From NCBI GenBank assembly GCA_944382785.1, contig CALWNO010000007.1:1-64000 (forward strand): 64,000 bases of DNA. Reading direction: 5' to 3'. The stretch comes from an uncultured Gemmiger sp. (GTDB taxonomy: Bacteria; Bacillota; Clostridia; Oscillospirales; Ruminococcaceae). Of this stretch, positions 34,609 through 44,072 are shown in pieces. The stretch's first letter is position 1. Every line of letters starts with the position of its first letter. The translations under genes and the position numbers were made by a program. The notes beneath the pieces are model-generated. The model was not told the origin of the DNA. It searched no databases and saw nothing but the letters and a program-made list of their open reading frames with translations.

Positions 34609-35193
34609 TCAGAATTCTCCCAGCAGCACATCCTTCATGGCGCGCTTGGGCACGCAGTAATCCCGGTTTTCGTCCAGGTAGTACCGCACGTCGTCCCCCT
34701 GCATGGGCACCACCCGGCTGTGATGGGCGGGGTAACCCAGGGCCACCACGCTGTGCAGCCGCAGGCGGGTCTGCTTATCCAGGCCCAGCAGGGTCTTGAT
34801 GGCGGGACGGTCGATGGCTCCCATGATACAGCTGCCCACCCCGTGGCCCCAGGCCGCGGCGGTCAGGCTGCCCAGGGCGAGCCCTGCGTCGGTATCGTTG
34901 ACCCCGGGCAGGCTTTCGTCCTGGAATACCGCGATGAAGGCGGTGGGGGTCTCCCCTGCTTTGGGCTGGCCCTGTTCCGGCGGCAGGAAGGCAGCCCAGC
35001 GAACCAGGCGGTTCATCTCGGCCACCACGCTGGGGGTCTGGATGAGCACATACTTCAGCGTCTGGCGGTTGGCACCGCAACTGGCGATACGGGCCGCCTC
35101 CAGCGCATCCCGCAGCACTTCCTCGGGCACGGGTTTGGGCAAAAAGCGCCGGTAGGTACGGCGGCCGCGCAGGAACTCCATCACATCTTGCAT
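34609..35193 (-). CDS. nitroreductase family protein (short type)
   Basis: A 194-residue FMN-dependent nitroreductase-fold protein. The N-terminal RRTYRRFLPKPVPEEVL carries the Arg/Ser pair for FMN, IASCGANRQTLKYVLIQ the second FMN site, and GHGVGSCIMGAIDRP the central motif. It lacks the long tail of the nitroreductase at 16962. ATG 35193 follows AAGGAGA (9 nt). It has its own promoter and terminator. The substrate is unknown. Confidence 0.88.
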   Translation of the reverse strand: MQDVMEFLRGRRTYRRFLPKPVPEEVLRDALEAARIASCGANRQTLKYVLIQTPSVVAEMNRLVRWAAFLPPEQGQPKAGETPTAFIAVFQDESLPGVNDTDAGLALGSLTAAAWGHGVGSCIMGAIDRPAIKTLLGLDKQTRLRLHSVVALGYPAHHSRVVPMQGDDVRYYLDENRDYCVPKRAMKDVLLGEF

Positions 35194-35250
35194 AGGCTAC
35201 ATCTCCTTGTTTTTCCGATTCGGGCCGCGCCCGCTTTTCTGCTTGATTTT

Positions 35251-35278
35251 ATTATAGCACAGCCGTTTCAGGAATCAA
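35251..35278 (-). promoter_or_regulatory. promoter of the nitroreductase gene
   Basis: On the minus strand, TTGATT (35278-35273) and TATAAT (35256-35251), spacing 16. The -35 overlaps the stop-codon region of the preceding wall-hydrolase gene. Confidence 0.6.
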
Positions 35279-35960
35279 TCACCGTTTGGGTCCGGCCGAT
35301 GCCCACCACCGCCGAGGTGAGTTTTTTCCAGGTGTTGCAGCCGCAGACGCCGTCGGCCGTCAGCCCGAAGCTGCGCTGTGCGCCCTTCAGGGCGGTGACG
35401 GTCCTGGTGCCGAAGATACCGTCCAGAGTGCCGGTGCTGTACCCCAGGGCGTTGAGGGCGTCCTGCAGCACCAGCACATAGGTGCTGCGGTCCCCCTTGC
35501 GGCAGGTGGGGTATCCGGCTGTGGTGCCGGAGCAGGCGGGTTTGCCGTACCGGCGGTCAAAATGGACCCAGGTGGGGGTCATGGACAGAGGCTCCACATA
35601 CCCCCAGGCTCCGGTGGCGGTGGCGGCGGCATGGATCTTGCGGCGGTTGGCGGCGGTGGTGCTCTGGCCCACGTCAAAGGCCACCCCGGCGTAATGCTGG
35701 CTGATGGTGCCGTGGCCGCCCTCCCAGATGCGTTTGAAGGCGTATCCCACCGGAATGCCCGCCCCGTACCGGCGGCGGGTCAGGTTCCAGGCTTCCATGG
35801 CGGCGGTGGTGGTCCACAGCACCGTGGCATTGGAAGAGCCCCGGAACTCCCGCAGGGTCAGGGTGTTGCCGTAGGCGTAAGGCATGGGGTCGTTCTCGCT
35901 CAGATCGGGGTAAATCAGAAATTTGTTGGCGTAGGCGTCGTATACAAACAGTTTTGCCAT
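35268..35960 (-). CDS. M15-like peptidase with peptidoglycan-binding domain
   Basis: A 230-residue protein. The catalytic part (about 1-150) has the peptidase M15 zinc motif SQHYAGVAFDVGQ and the later WVHFDRR, as in D,D- or L,D-carboxypeptidases and phage endolysins. The C-terminal PG_binding_1 domain (about 165-225) reads LQDALNALGYSTGTLDGIFG. No signal peptide is visible. It is the 23-nt-spaced downstream partner of the split SpoIID-like gene, so both probably act on the wall. Cysteines are scarce except CGCN near the end. Confidence 0.82.
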   Translation of the reverse strand: MAKLFVYDAYANKFLIYPDLSENDPMPYAYGNTLTLREFRGSSNATVLWTTTAAMEAWNLTRRRYGAGIPVGYAFKRIWEGGHGTISQHYAGVAFDVGQSTTAANRRKIHAAATATGAWGYVEPLSMTPTWVHFDRRYGKPACSGTTAGYPTCRKGDRSTYVLVLQDALNALGYSTGTLDGIFGTRTVTALKGAQRSFGLTADGVCGCNTWKKLTSAVVGIGRTQTVIDS

Positions 35961-35983
35961 GGATGTTCCCTCCTTTTGGGTAC

Positions 35984-38026
35984 TCAGCCTTCCTGGGCCG
36001 CATAGGGGGCCGCTGCCGCCTGCAGACTCTCCCAGGTGGCGTCGTCCACCACCCCCACCGGGTCCAGCCCCACCTTTTCCTGGTAGGCTTCCAGCACGGC
36101 CAGGGTCTGGGCGTCCAGCACGCCGGTTTCCTCCACAAAGCCGTACCCGCAATAGACACTGCCCAGCACGTTGAGCCACTGTTGGATCTGCAGCACCGCC
36201 GGGCCTGCGCTGCCTGCCGCCAGGGCCGCCCCCGGCCAGATCCCCGCCGGTTCCGGGGCGGCGGAAGCCGGGGTGACGGCATACAGGGCAGCGGCAGCCT
36301 GGGTGAAGGTCTGCCAGTCCGTCGGCCCCACCTGACCGGTCACCGGCAGGTTCAGCAGCTGCTGGGTTGCCTGCACCGCCAGTTCCACCGATGCATCAAA
36401 AACATCGGTCTGGTCGGGAGCGGGGATGGCCGGCAGCCACTGGGCCAAAAAGGCCAGCATCCGGGACAGGACCAGCACCTCGGTGCCCACATCCCCGGGC
36501 ACCAGGGTGCGGGCGGGTTCGGGCAGGGGGGAAAGTCGCACCACCGGGCCGCTGGCCGCCATGCGCAGGGCATTTTCGTAGATGCTCTGCCAGGTGGCGG
36601 GGCCCACGATGCCGTCCACCGTCAGGCCCGCCTGCTGCTGCCAGGCTTTCACCGACTCGGTGGTGGCGGCACCGAAGACACCGTCCACCGCCACCGAGGG
36701 CACCCCGGCCCAATATTCAGCGATGAGGCGCAGATAATACTGCAAAGCCCGCACCGGGGTTCCGGTGCTGCCCTGGCGCAGGGTGGTGATGAACTGCCCC
36801 GGCTTCACCCCCGGTTCCACCAGCTTGTTGGCCACGGCGATGCCCACCTCGTTGAGTTTGGCCCAGGTGGACCGGCCCACCACCCCGTCGGCGGTGAGAC
36901 CAAACAGGCTCTGGAAGGCTTTCACCGCCGCCGCAGTGCCGCTGCCGAAATTGCCGTCCACCGTCACCGTCTGCAAGGTACTGTAATTGTCAGCGGCAAT
37001 GCGCAGCCAGAACTGCACCAACCGCACCTCATTGCCCTTGCTGCCGGTGCGCAGAGCGGTGCCGGGGTAGGCCGTGCCGCCCATATCGCTCTGCACATCC
37101 ACCCAGGTCCCGTAGAGGGCGTCCCAGGTAGCCTGGCCCACCACCCCGTCGGCGGTGAGGCCGTTTTCGGACTGGAAGGCTTTCACCGACCGCTCGGTCC
37201 CGGCGCCGAAGTTGCCGTCCACCGTCAGGTCGGGGATGGCGGTATCAAACTCTGCCAGGGTGGACAGCCAGAACTGCACCAGCTCCACATAGGCCCCGGT
37301 ATCCCCCCGGCGCAGCACCACCCCGGGCCAGACACCGCCGGTGACGGTACCCGCCCAGCTTTCGCCCTCGCTGGTCAGCTGGGCCAGCTCCTTGACGCTG
37401 ACGTAAATATAGCTGATCTTGTACCAGGTGGACCGGCCCACCACCCCGTCGGCGGTGAGGGAGAAGTATTTCTGGAAGGCTTTGACACTGCTCTCGGTTT
37501 CGGCGTCGAAGGTACCGTTGACGGTGGGTTTGCCGAAGGCCGGGTAATCCTTGGCAATGCGGTCCAGCTGCCGCTGGAGGATCCGCACCGCCGTGCCGGT
37601 GCTGCCCCGGCGCAGGGCGGTGCCGGGGTAGCTTTCGGGGATGGCGGCGATGTTGTTGGTGGTGACCAGGTTCACATCATTGCCGTAGTAATAGCGCAGG
37701 ATCTGCAGGGCAGTCTTGCCCTCGTTGGCCCGGTCCACCGTGCCCCACTGCTTCATTCCCTTGCAGGTCACCAGTTTGCCGTCGCAGTACTCGGTAAAAT
37801 AGGGTTCCGCGTCCCCGGTGCGGCGCACATAGGTGGAGAAGAGCTCCGCCGTCAGCCGTTCCATGACCGCGTAGACGGTGCGGCCCTCGGTGAAAGCCTG
37901 GTCCACCGCCGGGGAGCCGGTGATGTTGAAGTTGTAGCCCCGGCTGGGATACCACTCGGTCCAGATGCGGTTGAGGGCCAGGCTGATCTGGGCCAGGATG
38001 TTGGCCCGCAGGGCCTGTTCCGGCCA
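35984..38026 (-). pseudogene. 3' part of split SpoIID-like, peptidoglycan-binding protein gene
   Basis: This is the C-terminal 680 codons or so of a wall protein whose N-terminal part is at 57573-57000. After the junction Trp (TGG, 38026-38024) it reads PEQALRANILAQISLALNR, the continuation of the SpoIID active-site helix, then a SpoIID-like domain (to about GKTALQILRYYYGNDVNLV). Six PG_binding_1 repeats follow, recognisable by KAFQ..GLTADGVVG..TW; the fifth and sixth are diverged. As it stands the frame extends to a GTG at 38071, with element-derived residues upstream of the Trp. An independent product is possible but would lack the catalytic Glu. Excision of the element would restore it, so it is an interrupted gene, not a decayed one. 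Confidence 0.88.
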
Positions 38027-38049
38027 GGGGGGACATTCCTTTCCACGCC
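38006..38049. repeat. attL: left junction of the serine-recombinase element
   Basis: Core CCAGG (38024-38028) with the central dinucleotide CA at 38025-38026. To its left is host gene sequence. To its right is the element arm GGGACA (38030-38035), 7 nt, CCACGCC (38043-38049). Confidence 0.8.
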
Positions 38050-38385
38050 CGGCTGCGGGAAAGTTTTCCACAGATTTCTCTCTTTCCGGGGAAAACCGGC
38101 GTCACCCTTCCCGCGGGGAAGCAGCCGTCCCCCTTCTCCAGGGGAAATCCGCCATTTTGCCCTGACCTTCTTCCCTTTTCCGCCCCTGCCGCCCCTTTTT
38201 TGTCCTTTTGCCCCACCCTACCCGCTTTTTGCTCCACATTCCGGCCCGGCTTCCCCCTTTTCTGCCCCCTGCCGCCACTTTCGGCCCCTTTTTTGGCCGC
38301 AGATGCAAAAAGCACCCCGTGCATTTCTGCACGGGGTGCTTGACAGGCGGGTTCCGCCGCCCGGTTTTTCCGTTCAGGGGAAGGA
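38050..38385. other. left-end region of the element without a gene
   Basis: 336 bp, pyrimidine-rich on the plus strand (tracts of C and T), between the left junction and surface gene A. It holds the terminator of gene A and the GTG from which a chimeric frame enters the split host gene. I see no gene of its own. Confidence 0.5.
38307..38341 (-). terminator. terminator of surface gene A
   Basis: AAGCACCCCGTGCA pairs with TGCACGGGGTGCTTTTT on the minus strand. It resembles those of genes C and D. Confidence 0.85.
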
Positions 38386-41112
38386 TCAGGCTTCGTCCTC
38401 GTCTTCCTCTTCTTCATAGGGTTCCTGATAGGGGTCCTTGCTCCGCAGAGACATCACGGCCACCGCGATCTGCACAACCACAATGACGCCCATGAGCACG
38501 GTCCAGCCGTCCGCAAAGGTCATGGACTGGCTCATATCCTCGGTCAGGAGGAAGGCTGCCACGCCGCCGATGCCCGGGATCAGGCTCAGCAGACGCCAGA
38601 CGCTGGTGTGGCCCATAAAGTAGCCCACGACCAGCACAACGGCGCCGATAGCGGCAACAATGGCCAGGATCAGGTTGAGCACAGCCCATCCGGAAGCGGT
38701 GCTGCCGGCCAGCGGGGTTTCCTCATCGGCGATGGACTCGTCGGCGGGTTCCTGGGCCTGGGGAGTCTCCTCCTCCGGGACCACTTCCTCCGCGGCGGGT
38801 TCTTCGGTGGGCGCCGTGGTGGGGGTCGCCGTCACCGACGGACCTGCCGCAGGTGCCCGGGTAGCCGCCGGCGCGGTGGGCGTGGTGGGAATCACCGGGA
38901 CCGCTGCGGGAGCCGGCGTGACCGCCACCGGGGCGGGTTCGGTCTCCTCACCGACGGCCTTGTAATAGAAGATCATGCTGTTGTCGCCATTGACCAGGGT
39001 GATGCTCTGGGGGTTCTTGTCGCTGGTCACGGTGTAACCCGCGATGTCGGGAGCGGTCTCGGTCACGGTGGTGCCCACCGCCACACCGGACACCGTCTTG
39101 GGACTGGCGACCTCGTAGCCGGTACCGTCCTCCAGATAGCGGACGGTATACCCCGTCAGAACGGCAACCGGCGTTTCCTGCTTCACAAAGCGGGCTGTAA
39201 AGGTGGTGTCCTCATACAGACCCTTGCTGTCGGTATTCAGGTACTCCTTGATCACATCCGGGGTCAGGGTGCTGCCGTCGGCGATCTTCACATTTTCCTT
39301 ATACCAGCCGTCCACGGTGTAGCCGGTATCGGCCACCGCCTGGGAGCCCTGGATGCCCGCAACGCCCTGGATGCAGGCGGTCTCTTTGTCCACCTTGACC
39401 GTGCCGTTTTTCTCCGCCGTGTACGTGACGGTGTACTGCTGCTCCTTGTCCGGAATCTCGTCCCCGTTGCGGTCTTCCTCATAGGAGGCGGTATAGGTGG
39501 CAGAGGCGTCCTCCTCGCCCACCGTTCCGGTGGCCCTGTACTCGTTGCCTTCCGCGTCATACCAGCCTGCCAGCAGCCAGCCGGATTCCACTTCCACATC
39601 CGGGGCAGCCGGGTAGGATTGATCCGGCAGCAGCGTGTAGGTCTTGCTGGCGGTTTCTCCTTCTTCCGCAGCAAAGGACCCGTGCTCACCGGCCTGGAAG
39701 GTCAGGATCACGGTCTGCCCTTCATCCGGCTCACCGTCATGGTTCAGGTCCGGCGCATACTGTGCCGTATAGGTTTTTTCCACGGAAGTCTGATTGGCGG
39801 GCACCCGGCCGGTAAATTCATAGGCCATATCCCAGCCGATAAAGCACCAGTCGTCCTTGGCTTCCACCGTAAAGTCCTGGCCCTCCACAGGATATTCCTC
39901 CTCGGGCAGCAGGGTGTAGGTTTTGCTGGCGGTCGACTCGTCTCCCACCACAATGGACCCGTGTTCACCGCCCTGGAAGGTCAGGGTCACGGTCTGGTCC
40001 TTGTCCGGAATCTGGTCCCCGTTTTTGTCGGACACATAGTAAACAAAGAGCCGGTTTTCACCTTCGTCATCAGAGATATTGATCTCGGTGGTTCCCGGAT
40101 TTTCAGGGTCCAACAGATAGGTTTTTCCCCCGGCCGACACGGACGACTGCGGGCGGATGACAACCTTGGTATCGTATCCGGCAGTACCGCTGATGGCTTC
40201 ACTCGCCGTATTGTCCGGCGCATCTCCCTGCACACCGTCATAGTAATACTCCACGGTATACCCGTAGGAGACCGGTTCCCACACGGTGTAAAGGGTCATA
40301 CCTGCGGCGGGCGTAATCTCTGCGTTCAGAGCATACTGCACCTGCTCGGCATCTTCCGTTTCACTCCAGCCGGCCAGCCGCGTATGATTGGTACCCAACG
40401 TCCAGTCCACCCCGGCCGCATCATCGACGCCGTCCCAGACATTGGTAGGCTGACCGATCACCGCAAACATTTCCTGAGTGGTATCGGTCTGGGTGTTGGT
40501 GTAATAAATCTTGGTGTAGGCGGGATTCGGCACCGTCGTCACAAGAAAGGAACGTCTGCCGGTGTGTCCAAAGCCCAGGCCGCCCACGCCGGAATAAAAG
40601 AAGGCATGGGTTGCATGGTAGGTATTCTTTGCCGTCTCAACGGCCTTGCTGAAGTCTACCTCCCTGCCGGGCCACAAACCGTTGTCCAGCGTCTGCAGCT
40701 CAGGCGCATCAATGGAATACACATTGTCGCCGCTGCGCCCGGTGAAGGTGATACCGCCGTAGCTGTACCCTTCATCCACCGCAATATAGAACTCGATTCC
40801 CACAAACGCCGATTGGCCCGTCACCCTCTCGGTCACGGCCGACTGATAGGGCGGGAGCTCTTTCACCTCGCTGCCGTCCTTGCTGTAGTAAATATGAACA
40901 TGCTCGTCCGTGGTGTTGTTGAAAAAGATATTGGGTCCGACCCACATCCTGGTGGACAGGGTATCCGGCGTTTCAGCCGCAGAGGAAGCGCTTTCGCCGG
41001 CCGCAGAGGAGGTCTCATCCGCAAAGACCTGGGCCGGTGCCGCAGAGGCCAGCATGGCAGCGGCCAGCAGAATTCCCACTGCGCGCTGCGCTTTGCCCCG
41101 TAACTTGTTCAT
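38386..41112 (-). CDS. surface protein A (InlB-type repeats, Ca-binding loops, MucBP-like, 3-TM anchor)
   Basis: A 908-residue protein with signal peptide (1-31, AQVFADE). Its ectodomain has repeated modules of the Listeria-Bacteroides/InlB type (TFQGGEHGSIVVGDE; TFQAGEHGSFAAEEG; TYTAEKNGTVKVDK), each separated by DxNxDxxPD calcium-type loops (DKNGDQIPDK, DLNHDGEPDE, DRNGDEIPDK). A MucBP-like module follows (YTVRYLEDGTGYEV), then a Pro/Thr/Ala stalk, EETPLAG, and three C-terminal helices. The last helix ends in an acidic tail. ATG 41112 follows AAAGGAG. It is probably an adhesin held in the membrane by the C-terminal helices. It is the paralogue with the shortest anchor linker. Confidence 0.85.
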   Translation of the reverse strand: MNKLRGKAQRAVGILLAAAMLASAAPAQVFADETSSAAGESASSAAETPDTLSTRMWVGPNIFFNNTTDEHVHIYYSKDGSEVKELPPYQSAVTERVTGQSAFVGIEFYIAVDEGYSYGGITFTGRSGDNVYSIDAPELQTLDNGLWPGREVDFSKAVETAKNTYHATHAFFYSGVGGLGFGHTGRRSFLVTTVPNPAYTKIYYTNTQTDTTQEMFAVIGQPTNVWDGVDDAAGVDWTLGTNHTRLAGWSETEDAEQVQYALNAEITPAAGMTLYTVWEPVSYGYTVEYYYDGVQGDAPDNTASEAISGTAGYDTKVVIRPQSSVSAGGKTYLLDPENPGTTEINISDDEGENRLFVYYVSDKNGDQIPDKDQTVTLTFQGGEHGSIVVGDESTASKTYTLLPEEEYPVEGQDFTVEAKDDWCFIGWDMAYEFTGRVPANQTSVEKTYTAQYAPDLNHDGEPDEGQTVILTFQAGEHGSFAAEEGETASKTYTLLPDQSYPAAPDVEVESGWLLAGWYDAEGNEYRATGTVGEEDASATYTASYEEDRNGDEIPDKEQQYTVTYTAEKNGTVKVDKETACIQGVAGIQGSQAVADTGYTVDGWYKENVKIADGSTLTPDVIKEYLNTDSKGLYEDTTFTARFVKQETPVAVLTGYTVRYLEDGTGYEVASPKTVSGVAVGTTVTETAPDIAGYTVTSDKNPQSITLVNGDNSMIFYYKAVGEETEPAPVAVTPAPAAVPVIPTTPTAPAATRAPAAGPSVTATPTTAPTEEPAAEEVVPEEETPQAQEPADESIADEETPLAGSTASGWAVLNLILAIVAAIGAVVLVVGYFMGHTSVWRLLSLIPGIGGVAAFLLTEDMSQSMTFADGWTVLMGVIVVVQIAVAVMSLRSKDPYQEPYEEEEDEDEA

Positions 41113-41455
41113 GAAAAAACTCCTTTCCTGACACGGCCACCCCAGGCCGTGCCGCCATGAGCGCAGGGACACCATTCAATATACATACCATCATACACTT
41201 TTTTCTGCCGCAAGTCAGGGCAAAAGCTGCAAAAACTATCAATTTTTGTATAAATCTGCCATTTACCATTTTTATATTTGTTTTTTCGCCGGTTTGTTGT
41301 GCAATTTCACCTATTCCTCGCCTTTTTATATATTCCTTTTCGTAATATTTTCAAAGAATATTATTTTTCTTCCTGTAGATACAGCAAAAGCCCGCACAGA
41401 TTTCTCTGTGCGGGCTCTTATTCAGCAGACAGTACCCATTTCAGAGGGCACTTTT
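41113..41455. other. 343-bp spacer between surface genes B and A
   Basis: AT-rich spacer. It holds the terminator of gene B (41386-41419) and, on the minus strand, a promoter-like TGACTT-N16-TATGAT for gene A (TATGAT at 41194-41189). I see no gene in it. Confidence 0.5.
41386..41419 (-). terminator. terminator of surface gene B
   Basis: AGCCCGCACAGA pairs with TCTGTGCGGGCTTTTG on the minus strand. Confidence 0.8.
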
Positions 41456-43711
41456 TCAGGCATCCGCCCGGTTGCCGTCCGCCTTGTTCTGGCGGCTCAG
41501 CACCGCCACCCCGCCCTGGACCAGGGCGATCAGGGCCATCAGCAGGGTCCAGCGGTCAACAACCACCATGGACATGGTGACGTTTTCGGTCACGATGAAG
41601 GCCACGATGGCCGCCATGGCCGGAATCAGGCTGAACACACGCCAGGCGTTGTTCTTGTTGCCCAGTGCCAGCAGCAGGCCGCCCAGCACAGTCACCGCCG
41701 CCAGGATCAGGTTGAGCAGAGCCCAGCCGCCGTTATAGGCCGCCAGCGGGGTCTCGCTGTCGCCGATGGTCTCCTGCTCAGCGGGTGCCCGGGTCAGCGG
41801 TGGCTCCGTTTCGCGGATCATCTCTTCCGCCGCCGGTTCCTGGGCTGCCGGGGTCTCGTTGTCGGTGAGGGTCCGGGGGGCGGCAAGGGCAATGGTGCCG
41901 GCCACAGGGCCGGTCATCAGGGGCAGACCGGCCGGAACGGCCAGGACCGTCTCCGCAACGGAGACCTGCACGGTCTCGGCGGTGTTGGTATCCTGGGGTT
42001 CCGCGTTCTGGTTGCCGCCGCTGCCATTGTTGCCGGTGTGGGAAGGCGTTTCGGGTTTTTCTTCCGTGCCGGTGCTCACAGCTTCGTAGTAGAACACCAG
42101 GACGTTGTCGCCGTTTTCCGGCACATCCACGGTCAGGGTCCGGGTATCCTCGCCCACCACACGGTAGCCGTCAATGGTCAGGGCCTGTTCGGTCACGGTG
42201 GTGTTGTAGATCTGACCATCCACCAGCCGGGCATCCGCCAGCACCTTGTCGGTACCCTGTTCCAGATATCGCACCGTATAGCTCAGGTCACTGCGGATCT
42301 GCCAGTGAGCGGTGAAGGTCAGGTTGCCCACCGTGCCCGGGGCGATGGTCATGGCCGTGGTGGCCGCATCGGTGCCGCCGTCCAGGGTCCAGCCCAAGAA
42401 GATATAGCCGGTCCTGGTGGGGTTGTTCAGGGGGATGCCGCCGTTTTCCAGTTCGGTCACATCATAGGTGAGAGGGTTGGACGCGGACAGCACTCCGCCG
42501 TCCAGATTATAGGTGATATCGTAGGTTTCGGGAACCACATCCACGCTGAACCAGCGGCGTTCCTCGCCGGACCACTGGGTGAAGTAGAAGGCATGGGTGT
42601 AGCCGTTGGCCTTGGCCGCGGCGATCTCGGCGGTGAAGCAGTAGGCGCCCTGCCGGTGGCTGATTTGGTCGATGGGATACACATCCCCGGCCGTACCGTC
42701 GGAGAAGGCCACCCCGTTGCCGGTATAGCCTGCCGGGGCCTTCACAAAGAAGATGGCCGCCGCGATACCATCCACGGCCAGGGAGGTGTTCAGGCTCTGG
42801 CCGGAGGCCAGGGTGCCGCTCTCACTGCCCGACGCATTCCGGAAGGTATAGCCCACGGTCAGATCGGCGCTGCGGTTCTGGATCTGGTACAGGGGATTGC
42901 ACACCAGGTTGCCGTCCCAGGGGGAACCGGGTTCCGTGCTGTGCGCATAGGAACCGGGCACGCGGCCCCAGGCATGAAGGTTCACATACAGGTCCACCGT
43001 CCACTCGGTGCCGTGGCCGCTGACCACCGGCTGGTCGGTGCCGTTGAGCCAGAAATCAACGGTGCTGAAGGCGTCGTAGCCCATCACAGCGTTGGCCAGC
43101 TGAGCGGCGTCCATGCTCCAGTAGTCGTTGATTTGTTCCTCGTCCACGGTGACGGTGGTGGTGCGCACCTGGTGTACCCACTCCCAGTCATCCAGATAGT
43201 TGAGGCATTCATGGAATTTGACGGTGATGGTGTATTCCACCCCATCCTCCCCGTCTTCGGAGAGGGCGTCCAGCGGCAGCATCCGGCTTTCCGGGATTTC
43301 CTCCCCGGGTTGGGCCGGGGTCTGAATCGGTTCCGCGGGGGTCGCGACGGGGTCCCCGGCCGCCTCCGGAGCTGGAGTAACCTCCGGCGTTTCGGTCATA
43401 AGGGGAGTTTCTTCGGTCACAACCGGGTCCGTTGTCTCGGTCACCGCCGGAGATTCCTCCGGGGCAGGCAGTTCGGTCACGACGGATTCACCGGTCTGTT
43501 CCTCGCCCTCTTCGGCCACAGGTTCTGTGACCGTTTCCGGAGCTTCTTCCTCGGGAGCAGGGTCTTCCGCGGGAAGGGTGGTTGTGACCGGTGCGCTGTC
43601 TTCCGCAGGGGCGGTACTGTCCGCCTCCTGCGCCAGCGCCTGGGCCGGAATCATGGAAGCAAGCATGGGCAGGCCAGGAGCATACCGGCCGCGCGACGCG
43701 TCTTCCGCCAT
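41456..43711 (-). CDS. surface protein B, signal peptide apparently frameshifted
   Basis: A 751-codon frame related to genes A, C and D. It has a Pro/Glu/Thr-rich N-terminal stalk, a large ectodomain (VKFHECLNYLDDWEWVHQV and following), an InlB-type repeat (YNLDGGVLSASNPLTYDV..GWTLDGG), a MucBP-like module (YTVRYLEQGTDKVLADARL), DSETPLA and three anchor helices. Its frame lacks a signal peptide. In the +1 frame upstream, ATG 43731 or 43722 starts MQNIWRKTRRAAGMLLA, a normal signal start, which stops at CPCLLP. The mature frame continues as LPMLASMIPAQALAQ. A one-base loss near 43670 thus seems to separate the signal start from the protein. Either the gene is off or the base is a sequence error. 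Confidence 0.75.
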   Translation of the reverse strand: MAEDASRGRYAPGLPMLASMIPAQALAQEADSTAPAEDSAPVTTTLPAEDPAPEEEAPETVTEPVAEEGEEQTGESVVTELPAPEESPAVTETTDPVVTEETPLMTETPEVTPAPEAAGDPVATPAEPIQTPAQPGEEIPESRMLPLDALSEDGEDGVEYTITVKFHECLNYLDDWEWVHQVRTTTVTVDEEQINDYWSMDAAQLANAVMGYDAFSTVDFWLNGTDQPVVSGHGTEWTVDLYVNLHAWGRVPGSYAHSTEPGSPWDGNLVCNPLYQIQNRSADLTVGYTFRNASGSESGTLASGQSLNTSLAVDGIAAAIFFVKAPAGYTGNGVAFSDGTAGDVYPIDQISHRQGAYCFTAEIAAAKANGYTHAFYFTQWSGEERRWFSVDVVPETYDITYNLDGGVLSASNPLTYDVTELENGGIPLNNPTRTGYIFLGWTLDGGTDAATTAMTIAPGTVGNLTFTAHWQIRSDLSYTVRYLEQGTDKVLADARLVDGQIYNTTVTEQALTIDGYRVVGEDTRTLTVDVPENGDNVLVFYYEAVSTGTEEKPETPSHTGNNGSGGNQNAEPQDTNTAETVQVSVAETVLAVPAGLPLMTGPVAGTIALAAPRTLTDNETPAAQEPAAEEMIRETEPPLTRAPAEQETIGDSETPLAAYNGGWALLNLILAAVTVLGGLLLALGNKNNAWRVFSLIPAMAAIVAFIVTENVTMSMVVVDRWTLLMALIALVQGGVAVLSRQNKADGNRADA

Positions 43712-43731
43712 ATATTTTGCATACTTTTCAT

Positions 43732-44072
43732 CCTTTCCGGATTTTGCAGCCCATGATCGCGCCGCGGTTTTCCCGGCGCGGTTTCTCTGTATCCTTGCGC
43801 AGGTTAGTATAAACTATCACAGTCACAAAATCAACAAGTAATGCAAACAATTTATACTTTTCAGATAATTAAACTCTTTTCTCAATATTGTTTTTCCAGC
43901 TTTTGTAAAAAATGCACGGTAACAAAATTTTTATTTTGTTTTTTCTTTTCATTTTTTGTGACCATTTTCTTTTTCTTTTCCGGGCCCCACAGCAAAAGCC
44001 CCGTGCAGATGTCTCTGCACGGGGCTTTTCCGGTTCAGGCGAAGGGATTCGCCTTGGATTCAGTTTTTGCGC
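43732..44072. other. 341-bp spacer between surface genes C and B
   Basis: Very AT-rich. On the minus strand it holds the terminator of gene C and a promoter-like TTGATT-N17-TATACT before gene B, with an overlapping TTGTGACT similar to the repeats before genes C and D. No gene is seen. Confidence 0.5.
43993..44029 (-). terminator. terminator of surface gene C
   Basis: AAAAGCCCCGTGCAGA pairs with TCTGCACGGGGCTTTT on the minus strand. Confidence 0.85.

Noticed and set aside
38027..38071. Independent gene start (GTG 38071) for the 3' part of the split gene
   Set aside because: The residues before the Trp come from element DNA and the catalytic Glu segment is missing, so this is better read as an interrupted gene.
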